Below are positions 33,961 through 45,061 of a DNA stretch of 64,000 nucleotides, in pieces. Position 1 is the first letter of the stretch. Each line of letters opens with the position of its first letter. The DNA comes from Odobenus rosmarus divergens (taxonomy: Eukaryota; Chordata; Mammalia; Carnivora; Odobenidae): the NCBI RefSeq assembly GCF_000321225.1, contig NW_004450302.1, forward strand, positions 5,194,393-5,258,392. The letters are read 5' to 3'. The translations under genes and the position numbers were made by a program. The notes under the pieces are model-generated. The model saw only the letters and a program-made list of their open reading frames with translations, was not told where the DNA came from and did not search any database.

Positions 33961-34508
33961 AGTAATGCCTATGATCTTAATATTTCAATTTAAATGTAAA
34001 AGTAGTTCTAGAATATCTACTACGTATAGGACAATGTAGGTAAAGCATCTGCAATAACTATCCTCAGAAGTCTTTTTTTTTTTTTTATACAAAAGTCAAA
34101 GGACTTATTGAAGAATTTTTTGGAAGTTTTAGCATAACTTGGCACCAATGGTAAGGACAAATAACTTGAATGCACAAAAGAGAACTTTAAATAGTTAGGC
34201 TTAGCAATTTGACCTTTAGCATATTCATCCATCCCTCCAACCAACTAACAAGTATCTATTAAATCCTACTGCCTCCTAGTAGTTAATGGGGGAATTAAAG
34301 TCATAGGTTAGTTTGCTAAAACATTGGAAGTGCTATGAGAGGGGAGGGAAGAGTATGCTGTGGGACGATACAAGATGGGCACAATCCATACTTGGGTGTT
34401 CATAAAAGGCATTTCAGAATTAAAACCTGAAAGATGAATACTGTTAACCAGGCAACAGGAGAGAAACAGAGTGCCAAGCAAAGGGAGGCAGCTTTTAAGA
34501 AGGCCTGG
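33961..34508. other. intron sequence, weak L2-like phrases
   Basis: CAAAGGGAGGCAGC and AAGTATCTATTAAATCCTAC are L2-like; too weak to place. Confidence 0.35.
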
Positions 34509-34711
34509 AGGGTGCCTGGGTGGCTCAGATGGTTAAGCATCTGCCTTCGTCTCAGGTCATGATCCTGGGGTCCTGGGATCGAGTCCCGCATCAGGCTCCC
34601 TGCTCGGAGGGGAGCCTGCTTCTCCTTCTCCCACTTCCCCTGCTTGTGCTTTCTCTGTCAAATTAATAAAATCTTTAAAAAAAATTTTTTTAATAAAAAG
34701 AAATAAAATAA
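34509..34711 (+). mobile_element. long Can-SINE, outer of a pair
   Basis: AGAAGGCCTGGAG left of it and again right of the following SINE at 34932. Confidence 0.92.
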
Positions 34712-34915
34712 GGGTGCCTGGGTGGCTCAGTCGTTGGGCGTCTGCCTTCGGCTCGGGTCATGATCCCAGGGTCCTGGGATCGAGCCCCGCATCGGGCTCC
34801 CTGCTCTGCGGGAGGCCTGCTTCTCCCTCTCCCACTCCCCCTGCCTGTGTTCCCTCTCTTGCTGTCTCTCTCTCTGTCAAATAAATAAATAAAATCTTTA
34901 AAAAAAAAAAAAAAA
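34712..34915 (+). mobile_element. long Can-SINE in the preceding tail
   Basis: Young-type copy (CGTTGGGCGTCTGCCTTCGG) inserted in the A-rich tail. Confidence 0.93.
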
Positions 34916-35104
34916 AGAAAGAAAATAAATTAGAAAAAAAAAAAGAAGGCCTGGAGAGAAAGAATACTATTTGCAAAACAAACTCCAAGTGTTCAGTATG
35001 ATGGCTCAAAAAGGAAAAGATGAAGCTGGTAAGATAAGGAGCAGCCAGATCACAATGTCTTGTATCTTAGGAACTCTAGACATTTCAAAATACATAAAGA
35101 AATA

Positions 35105-35296
35105 GGGGCGCCTGGGTGGCTCAGTTGGTTAAGCGACTGCCTTCGGCTCAGGTCATGATCCTGGAGTCCCGGGATCGAGTCCCGCATTGGGCTCCCTGCT
35201 CAGCGAGGAGCCTGCTTCTCCCTCTAACCCTCCCCCCCCTTATACTCTCTCTCTCTCATTCTCGCTCTCTCAGATAAATAAATCTTTAAAAAAATA
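35105..35296 (+). mobile_element. long Can-SINE
   Basis: ATACATAAAGAAATA / ATATATAAAGAAATA flanks. Confidence 0.94.
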
Positions 35297-35364
35297 TATA
35301 AAGAAATATATAAAAGTTGGAAACAAAAGAAGGTAGCAAAGGGGATAAAGAAGAGAGAATAGTC

Positions 35365-35551
35365 GGGGTGCCTGGGTGGTTCAGTATGTTAAGCGTCAGC
35401 CTTTGGCTCAGGTCATTATACCGGAATCCCAGGATTGAGCCCCGCATAGGGCTCCTTGCTCATCGGGGAGTCTGTTTCTCCCTCTGCCCCTCACCTGGCT
35501 CGTGTTCAATCTCTCTCATAGACAAATAAATAAATAAAATCTTAAAAAAAA
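35365..35551 (+). mobile_element. long Can-SINE
   Basis: Diverged copy with GGTTCAGTATGTTAAGCGTC. Confidence 0.9.
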
Positions 35552-35756
35552 GAAGAAGGGAAGAAGAGAGAAGAGTTAAGGATGGTGATGAGCTATCTGG
35601 CCAGGCAGACAGCGGTATCCCTTACAAAGACAGGGAACAGAGGAGCAGCAAGCTTGGGAGAGAAGTTCAGGTTTGGACATGTCAGGAGATAGTCATGTCC
35701 AAGAAACAACAGTAATGTGGATCTGAAACTCCAGAGAGAGATCTAGCCTTGAAGTT

Positions 35757-35877
35757 CGTAACAGGCTGTCAGCTTCATGAGAGAAGAAACGTGTGTTTTG
35801 CTCACCATTGTGTCCCCAGTGAACACAGTACCAGGCACACAGTCGGCACTATATAAATATCCATGAAATGAATGAGA
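35757..35877 (+). mobile_element. L2 3' end
   Basis: CACCATTGTGTCCCCAGTG, CAGTACCAGGCACACAGTCG, ATAAATATCCATGAAATGAATGAG: classic L2 terminus. Confidence 0.75.
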
Positions 35878-36045
35878 TATACATTTTGGAATGGTCAACA
35901 AATGGTAATTCAACCTACAGGAATGAATAATACCATTTAGGCAGTGTGCAAATGATACTAGAGGGGACCTCAGAAAGAACTCCCAAGGAACACCAAAGCT
36001 AACAAGGTTAAGAGGAATCCGGAGTCGTCAAAAAAGGGAAAAACT

Positions 36046-36147
36046 GGGGTGCCTGGCTGGCTCAGTTGGTAGAGCATGCAGCTCTTATTCTTGGGGTCAT
36101 GAGTTTGAGCCCCAAGTTGGGCACAGATTCTACCTAAAGAGAGAGAG
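36046..36147 (+). mobile_element. short Can-SINE
   Basis: GGGGTGCCTGGCTGGCTCAG to ACAGATTCTACCTAAAG; its tail is the purine tract that follows. Confidence 0.9.
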
Positions 36148-36158
36148 GGTGAAAGAAC

Positions 36159-36327
36159 AAAAGAAAGGAAAGGAAAGGAAAGGAAAGGAAAGGAAAGGAA
36201 AGGAAAGGAAAGGAAGGAAGGAAGGAAGGAAGGAAGGAAGGAAGGAAGGAAAGAAAGAAAAGAAAAGAAAAGAAAAGAAAAGAAAAGAAAAGAAAAGAAA
36301 AGAAAAGAAAAGAAAAGAAAAGAGGGG
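36159..36327. repeat. 169-bp pure purine tract
   Basis: Three arrays in series: (AAAGG)n, (AAGG)n, (AAAAG)n. Every plus-strand base from 36159 to 36327 is A or G. Confidence 0.93.
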
Positions 36328-36662
36328 CACCTGGGTGCCTCAGTCAGTTCAGCAGCCAACTCTTGAGTTCAGCTCAGGTCGTGATCTCGGGGTCCTGGGA
36401 TTGAGCCCAGAGTGGGGCTCCACGCTCAGCAGGGAGTTTACTTGAGATTCTCTCTCCCTCCCTCTTGGTTTCAGCTCGGGTCATGATCTCAGGGTCATGA
36501 TATCGAGCCCCATGCGGGGCTCTCCACTCAGCACACAGTCAGCTCGGGGTTCTTTCCCTCTTCCTCTCTATCCCATCCTGCATGCTCTTGTTTGCGTGCG
36601 TGTGCGTGCTCTCTCTCACTCTCCCTCCCTCCCTCTCTCTCTCAAATAAATGAATAAATAAT
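36324..36662 (+). mobile_element. dimer-like Can-SINE
   Basis: The body occurs twice: head to CT-rich part (36324-36462), then CTTGGTTTCAGCTCGGGTC onward with its own tail, as if two copies recombined. Confidence 0.85.
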
Positions 36663-36689
36663 TCCCTGAGAGGCGTCTGTCACAATCTA

Positions 36690-36820
36690 TGAGTATAGTA
36701 TCTGGCTTGTTTATTCTTTATTACAACATAAACTCAAAAAAAGCACAGGCTCCCTTCCTTGTCTGTTTTGTTTGTAGTTATATTCCCGAGCCTACAACAG
36801 TGTCAATAAATATTTGTTCT
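36690..36820 (+). mobile_element. L2 3' end, probable
   Basis: CTTCCTTGTCTGTTTTGTTTG and CAGTGTCAATAAATATTTGTTC. Confidence 0.55.
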
Positions 36821-37265
36821 TTCTGATCATCTATGTGTCTCTTTATCTTTCTACCTATGGAGATGGGATACAGTAGAACCAGAAGATCATGGGAGTTTCC
36901 TCCCAGCTCTTAAAAAGGGTCAGTTTCTCAATTTCTGTATTTTAGCTTCAAAGGAGAAAAACAATTCATCCGATTTTTATGCTGTAATTTTAAATAAAAA
37001 ATCTTAACCAATTTTCATTGTTTTATAATCTCAGATTTAAATTCCTTATAGAAAAGTATCTAAACTGCAATTTCTTCCTTTCCAAATGAGTGACATTAGT
37101 TCAGTATAAAAATATTAACAAACTTATCTGTATAACTGATATATACTGTGCTCTTAAAAATTAATTCAAATGGAATATTAGATAATATTAGAAAATGTTC
37201 TCAATGTAAATAATATTGTGGTTATGTGATAGAATACTCTCATTTTAACTTTTTATTAATTTCAT

Positions 37266-37362
37266 CTTTTTTTAAGTAGGCTCTACACCCAATGTGCGGC
37301 TTGAACTCACAATCCCGAGATCAAGAGTCACACAGTCCATTGACCGAGTCAGCCTGTACCCC
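37266..37362 (-). mobile_element. short Can-SINE
   Basis: AGAATACTCTCATTTT lies upstream at about 37231 and AGAATGCTCTCATTTT directly after. Confidence 0.87.
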
Positions 37363-37703
37363 AGAATGCTCTCATTTTTTAAGAGATAAATACTTTAAGT
37401 AGTAAAAGTTGAAATGTCATAACATCTGCAATTTACTTTGCCATGGTTTAGCGATTTTAAAATGTGTATGTATATAAATGTTGAGTGTATGTGTACATGT
37501 ATGTACATATGTAAACACACAGACACATACACATATACAGGTAAATACAACAACAACTGAATCTAGGTGATGCATATACAGTTACCAATGTGCTTTTAGT
37601 TTTTCTGTATGTTTGAACATTTTCCTAATAAAAAGCTAGGGGCGGGAGGAATTTACTGAAAAAGTTTACTGATTTAAACAACAACAACAACAACAACAAA
37701 AAC

Positions 37704-37919
37704 GAGGCACCTGAGTGGCTCAGTCGATTAAGCATCCAACTCTTGGTTTCAGCTCAGGTCATGATCTCAAGGTCATGAGATCCAGCCCCTCATCTGTTCC
37801 ACACTCAGTAGGGAGCTGGCTTGAGATTCTCCCCCTATTCATCCCACCTATGACCCTCCCCCTGCACGTGTACACGCTCCCCCTCAAATAAATAAATAAA
37901 TAAAATCTTAAAAAATAAG
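37704..37919 (+). mobile_element. long Can-SINE
   Basis: Older LYS variant (CATCCAACTCTTGGTTTCAG); preceded by an (AAC)n array at 37678-37701. Confidence 0.9.
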
Positions 37920-37924
37920 AAACA

Positions 37925-38120
37925 GGGCGCCTGGGTGGCTCAGTTGGTTAAGCGACTGCCTTCGGCTCAGGTCATGATCCTGGAGTCCCGGGATTGAGTC
38001 CCACATCGGGCTCCCTGCTCAGCAGGGAGTCTGCTTCTCCCTCTGACCCTCCCCCCTCTCATGCTCTCTCTATCTCATTCTCTCTCTCAGATAAATAAAA
38101 TCTTTTAAAAAAATAAAAAT
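37925..38120 (+). mobile_element. long Can-SINE
   Basis: GAGTCCCGGGATTGAGTCCC subfamily, tail AGATAAATAAAATCTTTT. Confidence 0.94.
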
Positions 38121-38318
38121 AAACAATTTTTCAAAGTTCCTAGTAACTTTATATCCTCAACTTGGAAACTTCTTTATTGTACTGCTTAATATGTAAATTC
38201 CCGTGGTTGAGTTCAAAAATTTTTGGAGTCACCTATTATGCCAAACTACTGGACACTATAATTCCTAAGTGAATAAAACATTCTTACTTCAAACTACTAA
38301 CTAAATATTGCTAGCTAA

Positions 38319-38424
38319 GGGGCACCTTGCTGGCTCAATGGGAAGAGCATGTGATTCCTGATCTTGGGTTCCTGAGTTCTAGCCCCACACTGGGCGTAGA
38401 GATTACTAAAAAATAAATAAATAT
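38319..38424 (+). mobile_element. short Can-SINE, outer of a pair
   Basis: ATATTGCTAGCTAA left and ATATCACTGGCTAA after the next SINE. Confidence 0.88.
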
Positions 38425-38425
38425 C

Positions 38426-38625
38426 GGGGCGCCTGGGTGGCTCAGTTGTTAAGCGCCCGCCTTAGGCTCAGGTTACGATCCCAGGGTCCTGGGATCGAGC
38501 CCCACATCGGGCTCCCTGCTCAGCGGGAAGCCTGCTTCTCCCTCTCCCACTCCCCCTGCTTGTGTTCCCTCTCTCACTGTGTATCTCTCTGTCAAATAAA
38601 TAAATAAAATCTTTTAAATAAATAA
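38426..38625 (+). mobile_element. long Can-SINE in the preceding tail
   Basis: Complete; inserted in the AAATAAATAAATATC tail of the short copy. Confidence 0.93.
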
Positions 38626-38670
38626 TAAATATCACTGGCTAAGATTTCAAAATGTATAGAATTACACACA

Positions 38671-38872
38671 TTTTTTTAAAGATTTTTAGTTATTTTAGAG
38701 AGAGAGAGAGAGGGAGGGAGGGGAGAGACAGAGGGAGAGGAAGAGAGAGAATCTCAAGCTGACTCCATGCTGAGCATGGAGCCCTCCCTGGGGCTTGATT
38801 TCATGACCCTGAGATCATTACCTGAGCTGAAATCAAGAGTTGCTGATTAACCGACTAAGCCACCCGCCGCCC
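38671..38872 (-). mobile_element. old long Can-SINE
   Basis: GA-rich body expanded; ACACACATTTTTTT / ACACACATGTATTTTT flanks. Confidence 0.88.
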
Positions 38873-38927
38873 AACACACATGTATTTTTAAATATCAGTT
38901 TTTTTAATACACTTACATACATATATA

Positions 38928-39118
38928 TTTTTTTAAGATTTTATTTTTTGACAGAGAGAGAGACAGTGAGAGAGGGAACACAAGCAAGGGGGAGTGGGAG
39001 AGGGAAAAGCAGGCTTCCCGCCAAGCAGGGAGCCCGATGCGGGGCTCAATCCCAGGACCCCGTGACCATGACCCAAACTAAAGGCAGACGCTTAATGAAT
39101 GAGCCACCCAGGAGCCCT
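38928..39118 (-). mobile_element. long Can-SINE
   Basis: Ends GAGCCACCCAGGAGCCC; flanks ACTTACATACATATA / ACATTACATATATT. Confidence 0.92.
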
Positions 39119-39543
39119 ACACATTACATATATTATTAAACTGGGTCTAGGTTGATGTATTTTATCTCAACCTAATAGTAATTTATTTAGATAAGAGTTG
39201 TATTCATTATGCGTGCTGAGTACAGCAAAAAAAGTATTTTTAAAATAACTCAGCTATTAACACAGTCAACAGAACAGAACACATATTTGGCTAGATTCTA
39301 ATACTAGCTCTCCTGGAAATCAAAGGTTCCATATGATTTAGGTATGCAGTGTGTAGTAAAAGGTAAGCTAAGGAGTCCAAGAAACAGAAACCAGACTCAG
39401 GCACAAAATTCCTGGATCAATGAGCTACGGCACATACTACAGTAATATAGTGCGTAGTTCTTAAGTCTACTAATCCATCCTCTGATTAGAGGTACCTACC
39501 TGATCCAGCTAGGTACCTCACCATTTTTGTATTCTCTTTTGTG

Positions 39544-39655
39544 ATTTTAAAGCTTTTGTTTTGTTTTTTTCAGTAATCTCTACACCCAATGTGGGGCTCG
39601 AACTCACAACCCCCAGATCAAAAGTCACATGCTCTTCTGAGTCAGCCAGGCACCC
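39544..39655 (-). mobile_element. short Can-SINE
   Basis: CTCTTTTGTGATTTTA / CTCTTTTGTGATCTTA flanks. Confidence 0.9.
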
Positions 39656-39963
39656 GCTCTTTTGTGATCTTAACCAAGTAAAAATGTGAATGTCATAGTA
39701 GGAAGGACACATAATGGCAGTTCACTTACATACTTACATTCAGAAATCTATGAAGGTAAAGAAAGGTAAGATCTGTCTTAAGAGCTAACCAATGGTTAAC
39801 TGATTGCCATTTCAAAAGGCAACAACCCCAATCACCCCCACCACATACACACACACCCCCAGAGAACAAATAGATTGTTCCTTTCAGAAAGGGTCTCAAA
39901 GTAGAGACTGACTAGGAGGGGCAGTATGAAGCTTAGTCAAATGGTTCACCAAGAAAAAAAACA

Positions 39964-40273
39964 TTTTTTTTAAGTAAACTCTATGCCCAAAATGGGGCTT
40001 GAACTCACAACTCTGAGATCAAGAGCCACATTTTTTTTTTTTAAGATTTTATTTATTTATTTGACAGAGAGAGATACAGCGAGAACAGGAACACAAGCAG
40101 GGGGAGTGGGAGAGGGAGAAGCAGGCTTCCCACTGAGCAGGGAGCCCGATGCAGGGCTCCATCCCAGGACCCCGGGGTCATGACCTAAGCTGAAGGCAGA
40201 CACTTTAACGACTGAGCCACCCAGGTGCCCCAGAGAGCCACATGTTCTAACGAATGAGCCAGCCATGTGCCCC
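39964..40273 (-). mobile_element. short Can-SINE, interrupted
   Basis: Pieces 39964-40028 and 40232-40273; AGAGCCACAT is duplicated at the break. Confidence 0.88.
40029..40231 (-). mobile_element. long Can-SINE nested in short copy
   Basis: Complete, same orientation as its host. Confidence 0.93.
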
Positions 40274-40424
40274 CAAACGGCATTTTTTAAATGTGAAAAT
40301 ATGTATTTTTATGTGTATAAAAAGTATGTTTTTAAATATATCGGTTTTATGTACATAATAATTTAGGTAATAGAGAGATCAATGAAACACTAAATGTTTT
40401 CTGAGCATTCTAAAACAGGTTTCA

Positions 40425-40530
40425 GGGGTGCTGGGCTGACTCAGAAGAACATGCAACTAGATTTCAGGGTCCTGAGTTCGAGCCCCACCTTAGATATAGA
40501 TTACTTAATCTTTAAAAAAATAATAAAAAT
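40425..40530 (+). mobile_element. short Can-SINE
   Basis: TAAAACAGGTTT on both sides. Confidence 0.88.
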
Positions 40531-40739
40531 AAAACAGGTTTGAATTAAGATGTAACATAACATTCCAAAAAACTGCTGACCCTTACTCTAACTGAACCAA
40601 TAGAGAAATTAAGTCAGCACCTGAGTCAATTCTTGGACCAAAAATCTTTAGCTCACTGAAGATACCACAAGATACTGGTTTCAAAAACCACTGAACAGGT
40701 ACCACAGAGGGACTTCCCTTTTAAAAGGAGTTGAAAACT

Positions 40740-40939
40740 GGGGCACCTGGGTGGCTCAGTTGTTAAGCGTCTGCCTTCCGCTCAGGTTATGATCCCAGGA
40801 TCCTGGGATCGAGCCCCGTATCGGGCTCCCTGCTCAGCCAGGAGCCTGCTTCTCCCTCTCCCACTCCCCTGGCTTGTGTTCCCTCTCTCGCTGTCTCTCT
40901 GTCAAATAAATAAAATCTTTAAAATATAAAAAATAAATA
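40740..40939 (+). mobile_element. long Can-SINE
   Basis: AAAAGGAGTTGAAAACT / AAAAGGACTTGAAAACT flanks. Confidence 0.95.
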
Positions 40940-40944
40940 AAAGG

Positions 40945-41450
40945 ACTTGAAAACTAGTATCATGTATATTCAAACATGTAAGATGTCAAACATTAATATC
41001 CCACGGACAACCCCTGTTCTCCTGTACTGTCATGTCACCACCCCCTCCTACTGTTCTGCTCTAGTGAAATACAACAGCAAAGTTAAACTCCTAAAGACAC
41101 TAGAGTTGACAGAATTAAGGAGAGAAGCCTGAAGAACCATGGTAATACTAATTTAAATAACAGATGTGCTAAAGACACAAAATAAACTTAATTATGAGGC
41201 AGACTTGGAATTTCAGTTTTTCAACTCCCTAAGTCTTCAACATCCACCATCAACAAATTTAAGTTTTAAGTATGCAAAATTACTCTTCACTCCTCTTACT
41301 TGATAAAAAGTCACAAAACTCAGTGAAAAGCCATCAAATTTTCCTTTTTAAGTGTTTATTGAAAAGATGAACTTAACTGTCATTGTAAATTACCCTGCAA
41401 ACAAATTAAAATTAACTTCATCCACAGTTTTGATTAAAAATATTTTTTAT
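40945..41450. other. intron sequence with no recognised element
   Basis: Nothing recognised. Confidence 0.4.
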
Positions 41451-41636
41451 GGGGATGCGTGGGTAGCTCAGTTAAGCGGCTGCCTTCGGCTTAGGTCATG
41501 ATCCCAGGGTCCTGGAATGGAGTCCAGCATCAGGCTCCCTGCTCAGCAGGGAGTCTGCTTCTCCCTCTCCCTGCCGCTCCCCCTGCTTGTGCAATCTCTC
41601 TCTCTGACAAATAAATAAAATCTTTAAAAAAAAATT
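41451..41636 (+). mobile_element. long Can-SINE
   Basis: GGGGATGCGTGGGTAGCTCAG head; AATATTTTTTA / AATATTTTTA flanks. Confidence 0.9.
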
Positions 41637-41712
41637 TAATATTTTTATGAATGAGAACTATAACATTAATAAATAACACTGAATATCAAAGCCTGCTTTC
41701 CTGCCCACAAAA

Positions 41713-41958
41713 CTTTTTTTTTTTTTTTTTTAAGATTTTATTTATTTATGGGCGTCTGGGTGGCACAGATGGTTGGGCGTCTGCTTTCGGCTCGGGTCAT
41801 GATCCCGGGGTCCTGGGATCGAGTCCTGCATCGGGCTCCCTGCTCAGCGGGGAGCCTGCTTCTCTCTGCCTCTGCGTCTCTCTCTCTCTCTCCCTGTGTT
41901 TCGTGAATAAATAAATAAAATCTTAAAAAAAAAAGATTTTATTTATTTATTTGACAGA
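41713..41958 (-). mobile_element. minus Can-SINE tail split by a plus copy
   Basis: TAAGATTTTATTTATTTAT at 41731-41749 and AAGATTTTATTTATTTATTTG from 41934; only the tail of the minus copy remains. Confidence 0.75.
41750..41930 (+). mobile_element. long Can-SINE nested
   Basis: GGGCGTCTGGGTGGCACAGA head; lacks the CCACTCCCCCTGCTTG part. Confidence 0.92.
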
Positions 41959-42372
41959 TATGCTTCTGTAGTGCAAGGTGGGAAGAAAGGGAAGATGAAG
42001 AGGGTACGGCTTCATTTTTAAGTGAAATCTCTGTCCACTGAATCATGCTAAATAACTCTCACTTTGAAAATAATGGTGATTAGAAACAAAGCCCACAGAA
42101 TCACTTGGAACTAAATTCCTAAGAAAAGGGTTCTTAAACTCATTTGCCTGCTTATCAGGAAAGCTGTGGATTTGTTTTTTTTTTTAATAATCACATCCAG
42201 GGGTGCCTGGGTGGCTCAGTCATCTCGGGTCATGATTTCAGGGTCTGGGGATCAAGTGCTGCATCGGGCTCCCTGCTGGGGCGGTGGGGAGACCTTCTCC
42301 TCCTCCCTCTCCTGCTGCCCCTGCTTGTGTTCCCTCTCTCACTGCATCTCTTCTCTCAAATAAATAAATAAA
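41950..42372 (+). repeat. 423-bp direct duplication, copy 1
   Basis: Identical by eye to 43583-44005. The SINE in this copy has target duplication on both sides (AATAATCACATCC / AATAATCACGTCC), so this is the original locus. Confidence 0.93.
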
Positions 42373-42392
42373 TCTTTTAAAATAAATAAATA
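42200..42392 (+). mobile_element. long Can-SINE in copy 1
   Basis: Deleted between GGCTCAGTCAT and CTCGGGTCATGATTTC; right flank carries the target duplication. Confidence 0.92.
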
Positions 42393-42542
42393 AATAATCA
42401 CGTCCATTTTAAAAGAATCAGAACTGGCATAAACAAAAACAAAAAACATACTCTTCCCAAAAATAACGTCTCTCTCCAGATCACTGTATAGACAGACATT
42501 TGTTTTTAAAAATCATTGATTGGAAAAAAAAAAAATCACTGA

Positions 42543-42658
42543 GGGGTGCCTGGCTGGCTCAGTCAGTAGAACATGCAACTCTTGATCTCAGGGTTGTGAG
42601 TTCGAGCCCCACATTGGGTATAGAGATTGCCTACAAATAAAATCTTAGGAAAAAAAAC
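42543..42658 (+). mobile_element. short Can-SINE
   Basis: GGGGTGCCTGGCTGGCTCAG to GAGATTGCCTACAAATAAAATC. Confidence 0.88.
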
Positions 42659-42660
42659 CA

Positions 42661-42721
42661 CTCTCCTAAAACTAATACTACACTATATGTTAACTAATTT
42701 GAATTTGAATAAAATCTTGGA
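42661..42721 (+). mobile_element. L1 3' terminal fragment
   Basis: CTACACTATATGTTAACTAA, GAATTTGAATAAAATCTTGG. Confidence 0.7.
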
Positions 42722-42794
42722 GGAAAAAGAAACACTGATTTACAAATAAATTATTCATAGATTCATAGGGCTTGTAAGTCTGGATCGCGTAGAC

Positions 42795-42932
42795 AGGTAA
42801 AGTCTAGTGGAAGAAATGAAATTTAAGCTGAGCCAAAAGTGAGAAGCTAACCAGGGTGAAGCTCTGAGGGGAAAGCATTCTAGGCCAAGGGACCTGCGTG
42901 GGCAAAGGCACCACACAAGACTTAGTTAAGGA
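42795..42932 (+). mobile_element. L2-like fragment
   Basis: AAGCATTCTAGGCCAAGGGA and GTGGGCAAAGGCACCAC. Confidence 0.5.
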
Positions 42933-43124
42933 GGGGCACCTGGGTGGCTCAGTTATTGGGCATCTGCCTTGGGCTCGGGTCATGATCCCAGGGTCCTAGG
43001 ATCGAGCCCCACATTGGGCTCCCTGCTTCTCCCTCTACCATGCCCCCTGCTTGCATTCCCTCTCTCACTGTGTCTCTCTCTGTCAAATAAATAAATAAAA
43101 ATCTTAAAAAAAAAAAAAAAAAAA
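42933..43124 (+). mobile_element. long Can-SINE
   Basis: AGACTTAGTTAAGGA / AGACTTAGGTAAGGA flanks. Confidence 0.94.
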
Positions 43125-43255
43125 AGACAGACTTAGGTAAGGAATGGAAAGATAAATGGATTGAGCAGGGAGTCCAAAGGGGAGAGTAGCAAGCAACAGG
43201 GTGATAGATTTCTTGATTAGCATTTCTTGATTAGCATTTGAAAATGATCATAATC

Positions 43256-43366
43256 TTTTTTTATGTTAAAAGTTTAATTTAATTTAATTAATTTATTTAT
43301 TTGAGAGAGGGAGAGCACAGAGGGAGGGTGAGAAGGAGAAGCAGACTCCTTACTGAGCATACTCCC
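43256..43366 (-). mobile_element. Can-SINE, 5'-truncated
   Basis: Tail and GA-rich body only; TGATCATAATCT on both sides, so truncation occurred at insertion. Confidence 0.87.
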
Positions 43367-43403
43367 CGAAACTGATCATAATCTATCTATAATCAGCCTT
43401 CCA

Positions 43404-43582
43404 GGGCACCTGGGTGGCTCAGTCGTTAGGAGTCTGCCTTCGGCTCAGGTCATGGTCCCAGGGTCCTAGGATCGAGCCCCGCATCGGGCTCCCTGCTCAG
43501 CGGGAAGCCTGCTTCTCCCTCTCCCTCTGCTGCTCCCCCCGCTTGTGTTCCTGCTCTCGCTATCTCTCTCTGTCGAATAAAT
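43404..43582 (+). mobile_element. long Can-SINE, tail cut by the duplication
   Basis: Normal until CTCTGTCGAATAAA, then switches to copy 2 of the 423-bp block. Confidence 0.92.
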
Positions 43583-44005
43583 TTTGACAGATATGCTTCT
43601 GTAGTGCAAGGTGGGAAGAAAGGGAAGATGAAGAGGGTACGGCTTCATTTTTAAGTGAAATCTCTGTCCACTGAATCATGCTAAATAACTCTCACTTTGA
43701 AAATAATGGTGATTAGAAACAAAGCCCACAGAATCACTTGGAACTAAATTCCTAAGAAAAGGGTTCTTAAACTCATTTGCCTGCTTATCAGGAAAGCTGT
43801 GGATTTGTTTTTTTTTTTAATAATCACATCCAGGGGTGCCTGGGTGGCTCAGTCATCTCGGGTCATGATTTCAGGGTCTGGGGATCAAGTGCTGCATCGG
43901 GCTCCCTGCTGGGGCGGTGGGGAGACCTTCTCCTCCTCCCTCTCCTGCTGCCCCTGCTTGTGTTCCCTCTCTCACTGCATCTCTTCTCTCAAATAAATAA
44001 ATAAA
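43583..44005 (+). repeat. 423-bp direct duplication, copy 2
   Basis: Same 423 bp as copy 1, offset 1633 bp. Left junction lies in a SINE tail and right junction in AAATAAATAAATA, so both breakpoints fall in SINE-tail microhomology. Confidence 0.93.
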
Positions 44006-44025
44006 ATCTTTAAAAAAAAAAAAAA
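43833..44025 (+). mobile_element. long Can-SINE in copy 2
   Basis: Lacks the right-hand AATAATCACGTCC flank, so it arrived by duplication, not retroposition. Confidence 0.92.
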
Positions 44026-44571
44026 GAACTCCTGTAAGCAAGAGTATTATAGCACTTCACACCCCCTAAAACTTTCACACCATTTATATATCCTCCTAAA
44101 CTTCCACAAAGGTGCTCAGAATTTACTTTACACTTTCTGGTGATGGACAATTTCTAGGCTTTCAAGTACTTTTGCTGTAAATACCCTGAGGCACTTTTGC
44201 TATAATAGCAGACTCAGGCTCTGTATTAAAAGGCCACAATTGGAGCACTCCCAGAAAATTAAACACAGAATTCACTTGTGCATATTGGCCTAAGAAAGAC
44301 TGAATTTCTGGAGATGGCGTAAAACTTGATTTATCATCTTACATGAAAAGTGGTAACAAGGTAGTTTTATGTTTGTGGTCTGGGAATTGGCTCATCTAGC
44401 ATTTCGTCAAGGTTCTCTAGTCTCAGGTCATGGCTCTGCGCAAAGACTTCATTATACAGAACTTACAGACAGATTTGAAAAAGTATATATAACAAAAAAA
44501 GTCATTTAAAAAGTCATATACTTAAGAAATTAATATACAATCTGGTGCATAGCAGTTAGTCAGTTTTCTTT
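44026..44571. other. intron sequence with no recognised element
   Basis: Nothing recognised. Confidence 0.4.
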
Positions 44572-44575
44572 TCTT

Positions 44576-44729
44576 TTTTTTTTTTTAAGATTTTATTTAT
44601 TTATTTGACAGAGAGAGACACAATGAGAGAGGGAACACAAGCAGGGGGAGTGGGAGAGGGAGATCACGACCTGGGATCATGACCTGAGTCAAAGGCAGAC
44701 ACTTAATGACTGAGCCACCCAGGCGCACC
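44576..44729 (-). mobile_element. long Can-SINE, internally deleted
   Basis: AGTCAGTTTTCTTTT / AGTCAGTTTTATTTTC flanks; about 45 bp of body missing near 44663. Confidence 0.92.
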
Positions 44730-45061
44730 AGTCAGTTTTATTTTCTGATTCTGCAACCTGTAGCAGGTATTTTTCTTGGCACGTGTGACCCGGGCCTGTA
44801 TGAGGATGAAGATACAGCATACCATCTCAGAAGTAGTACATGACCTCTGTTCTATAAACAGTGCTAATAAGCTACTGGAAATTGCAATCCCATCTTTAGA
44901 GTTTTTTTTTTCAATCCCTCCCTTCCTATATACTTGGAAATATTCTTGAAATAAAGTCAAGTTTCTTTGGCAAATGCAATGCCATTCCTTTGAGACACAT
45001 GGATCACAAAATGAGAACTAAAAATCATCACTATAGTCAAGCTTAAAAAAGAGAATAAAAA

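Noticed and set aside
35970..36359. 129-residue minus-strand frame of FLFFS and SFLPS repeats
   Set aside because: Translation of the purine tract complement, not a protein.
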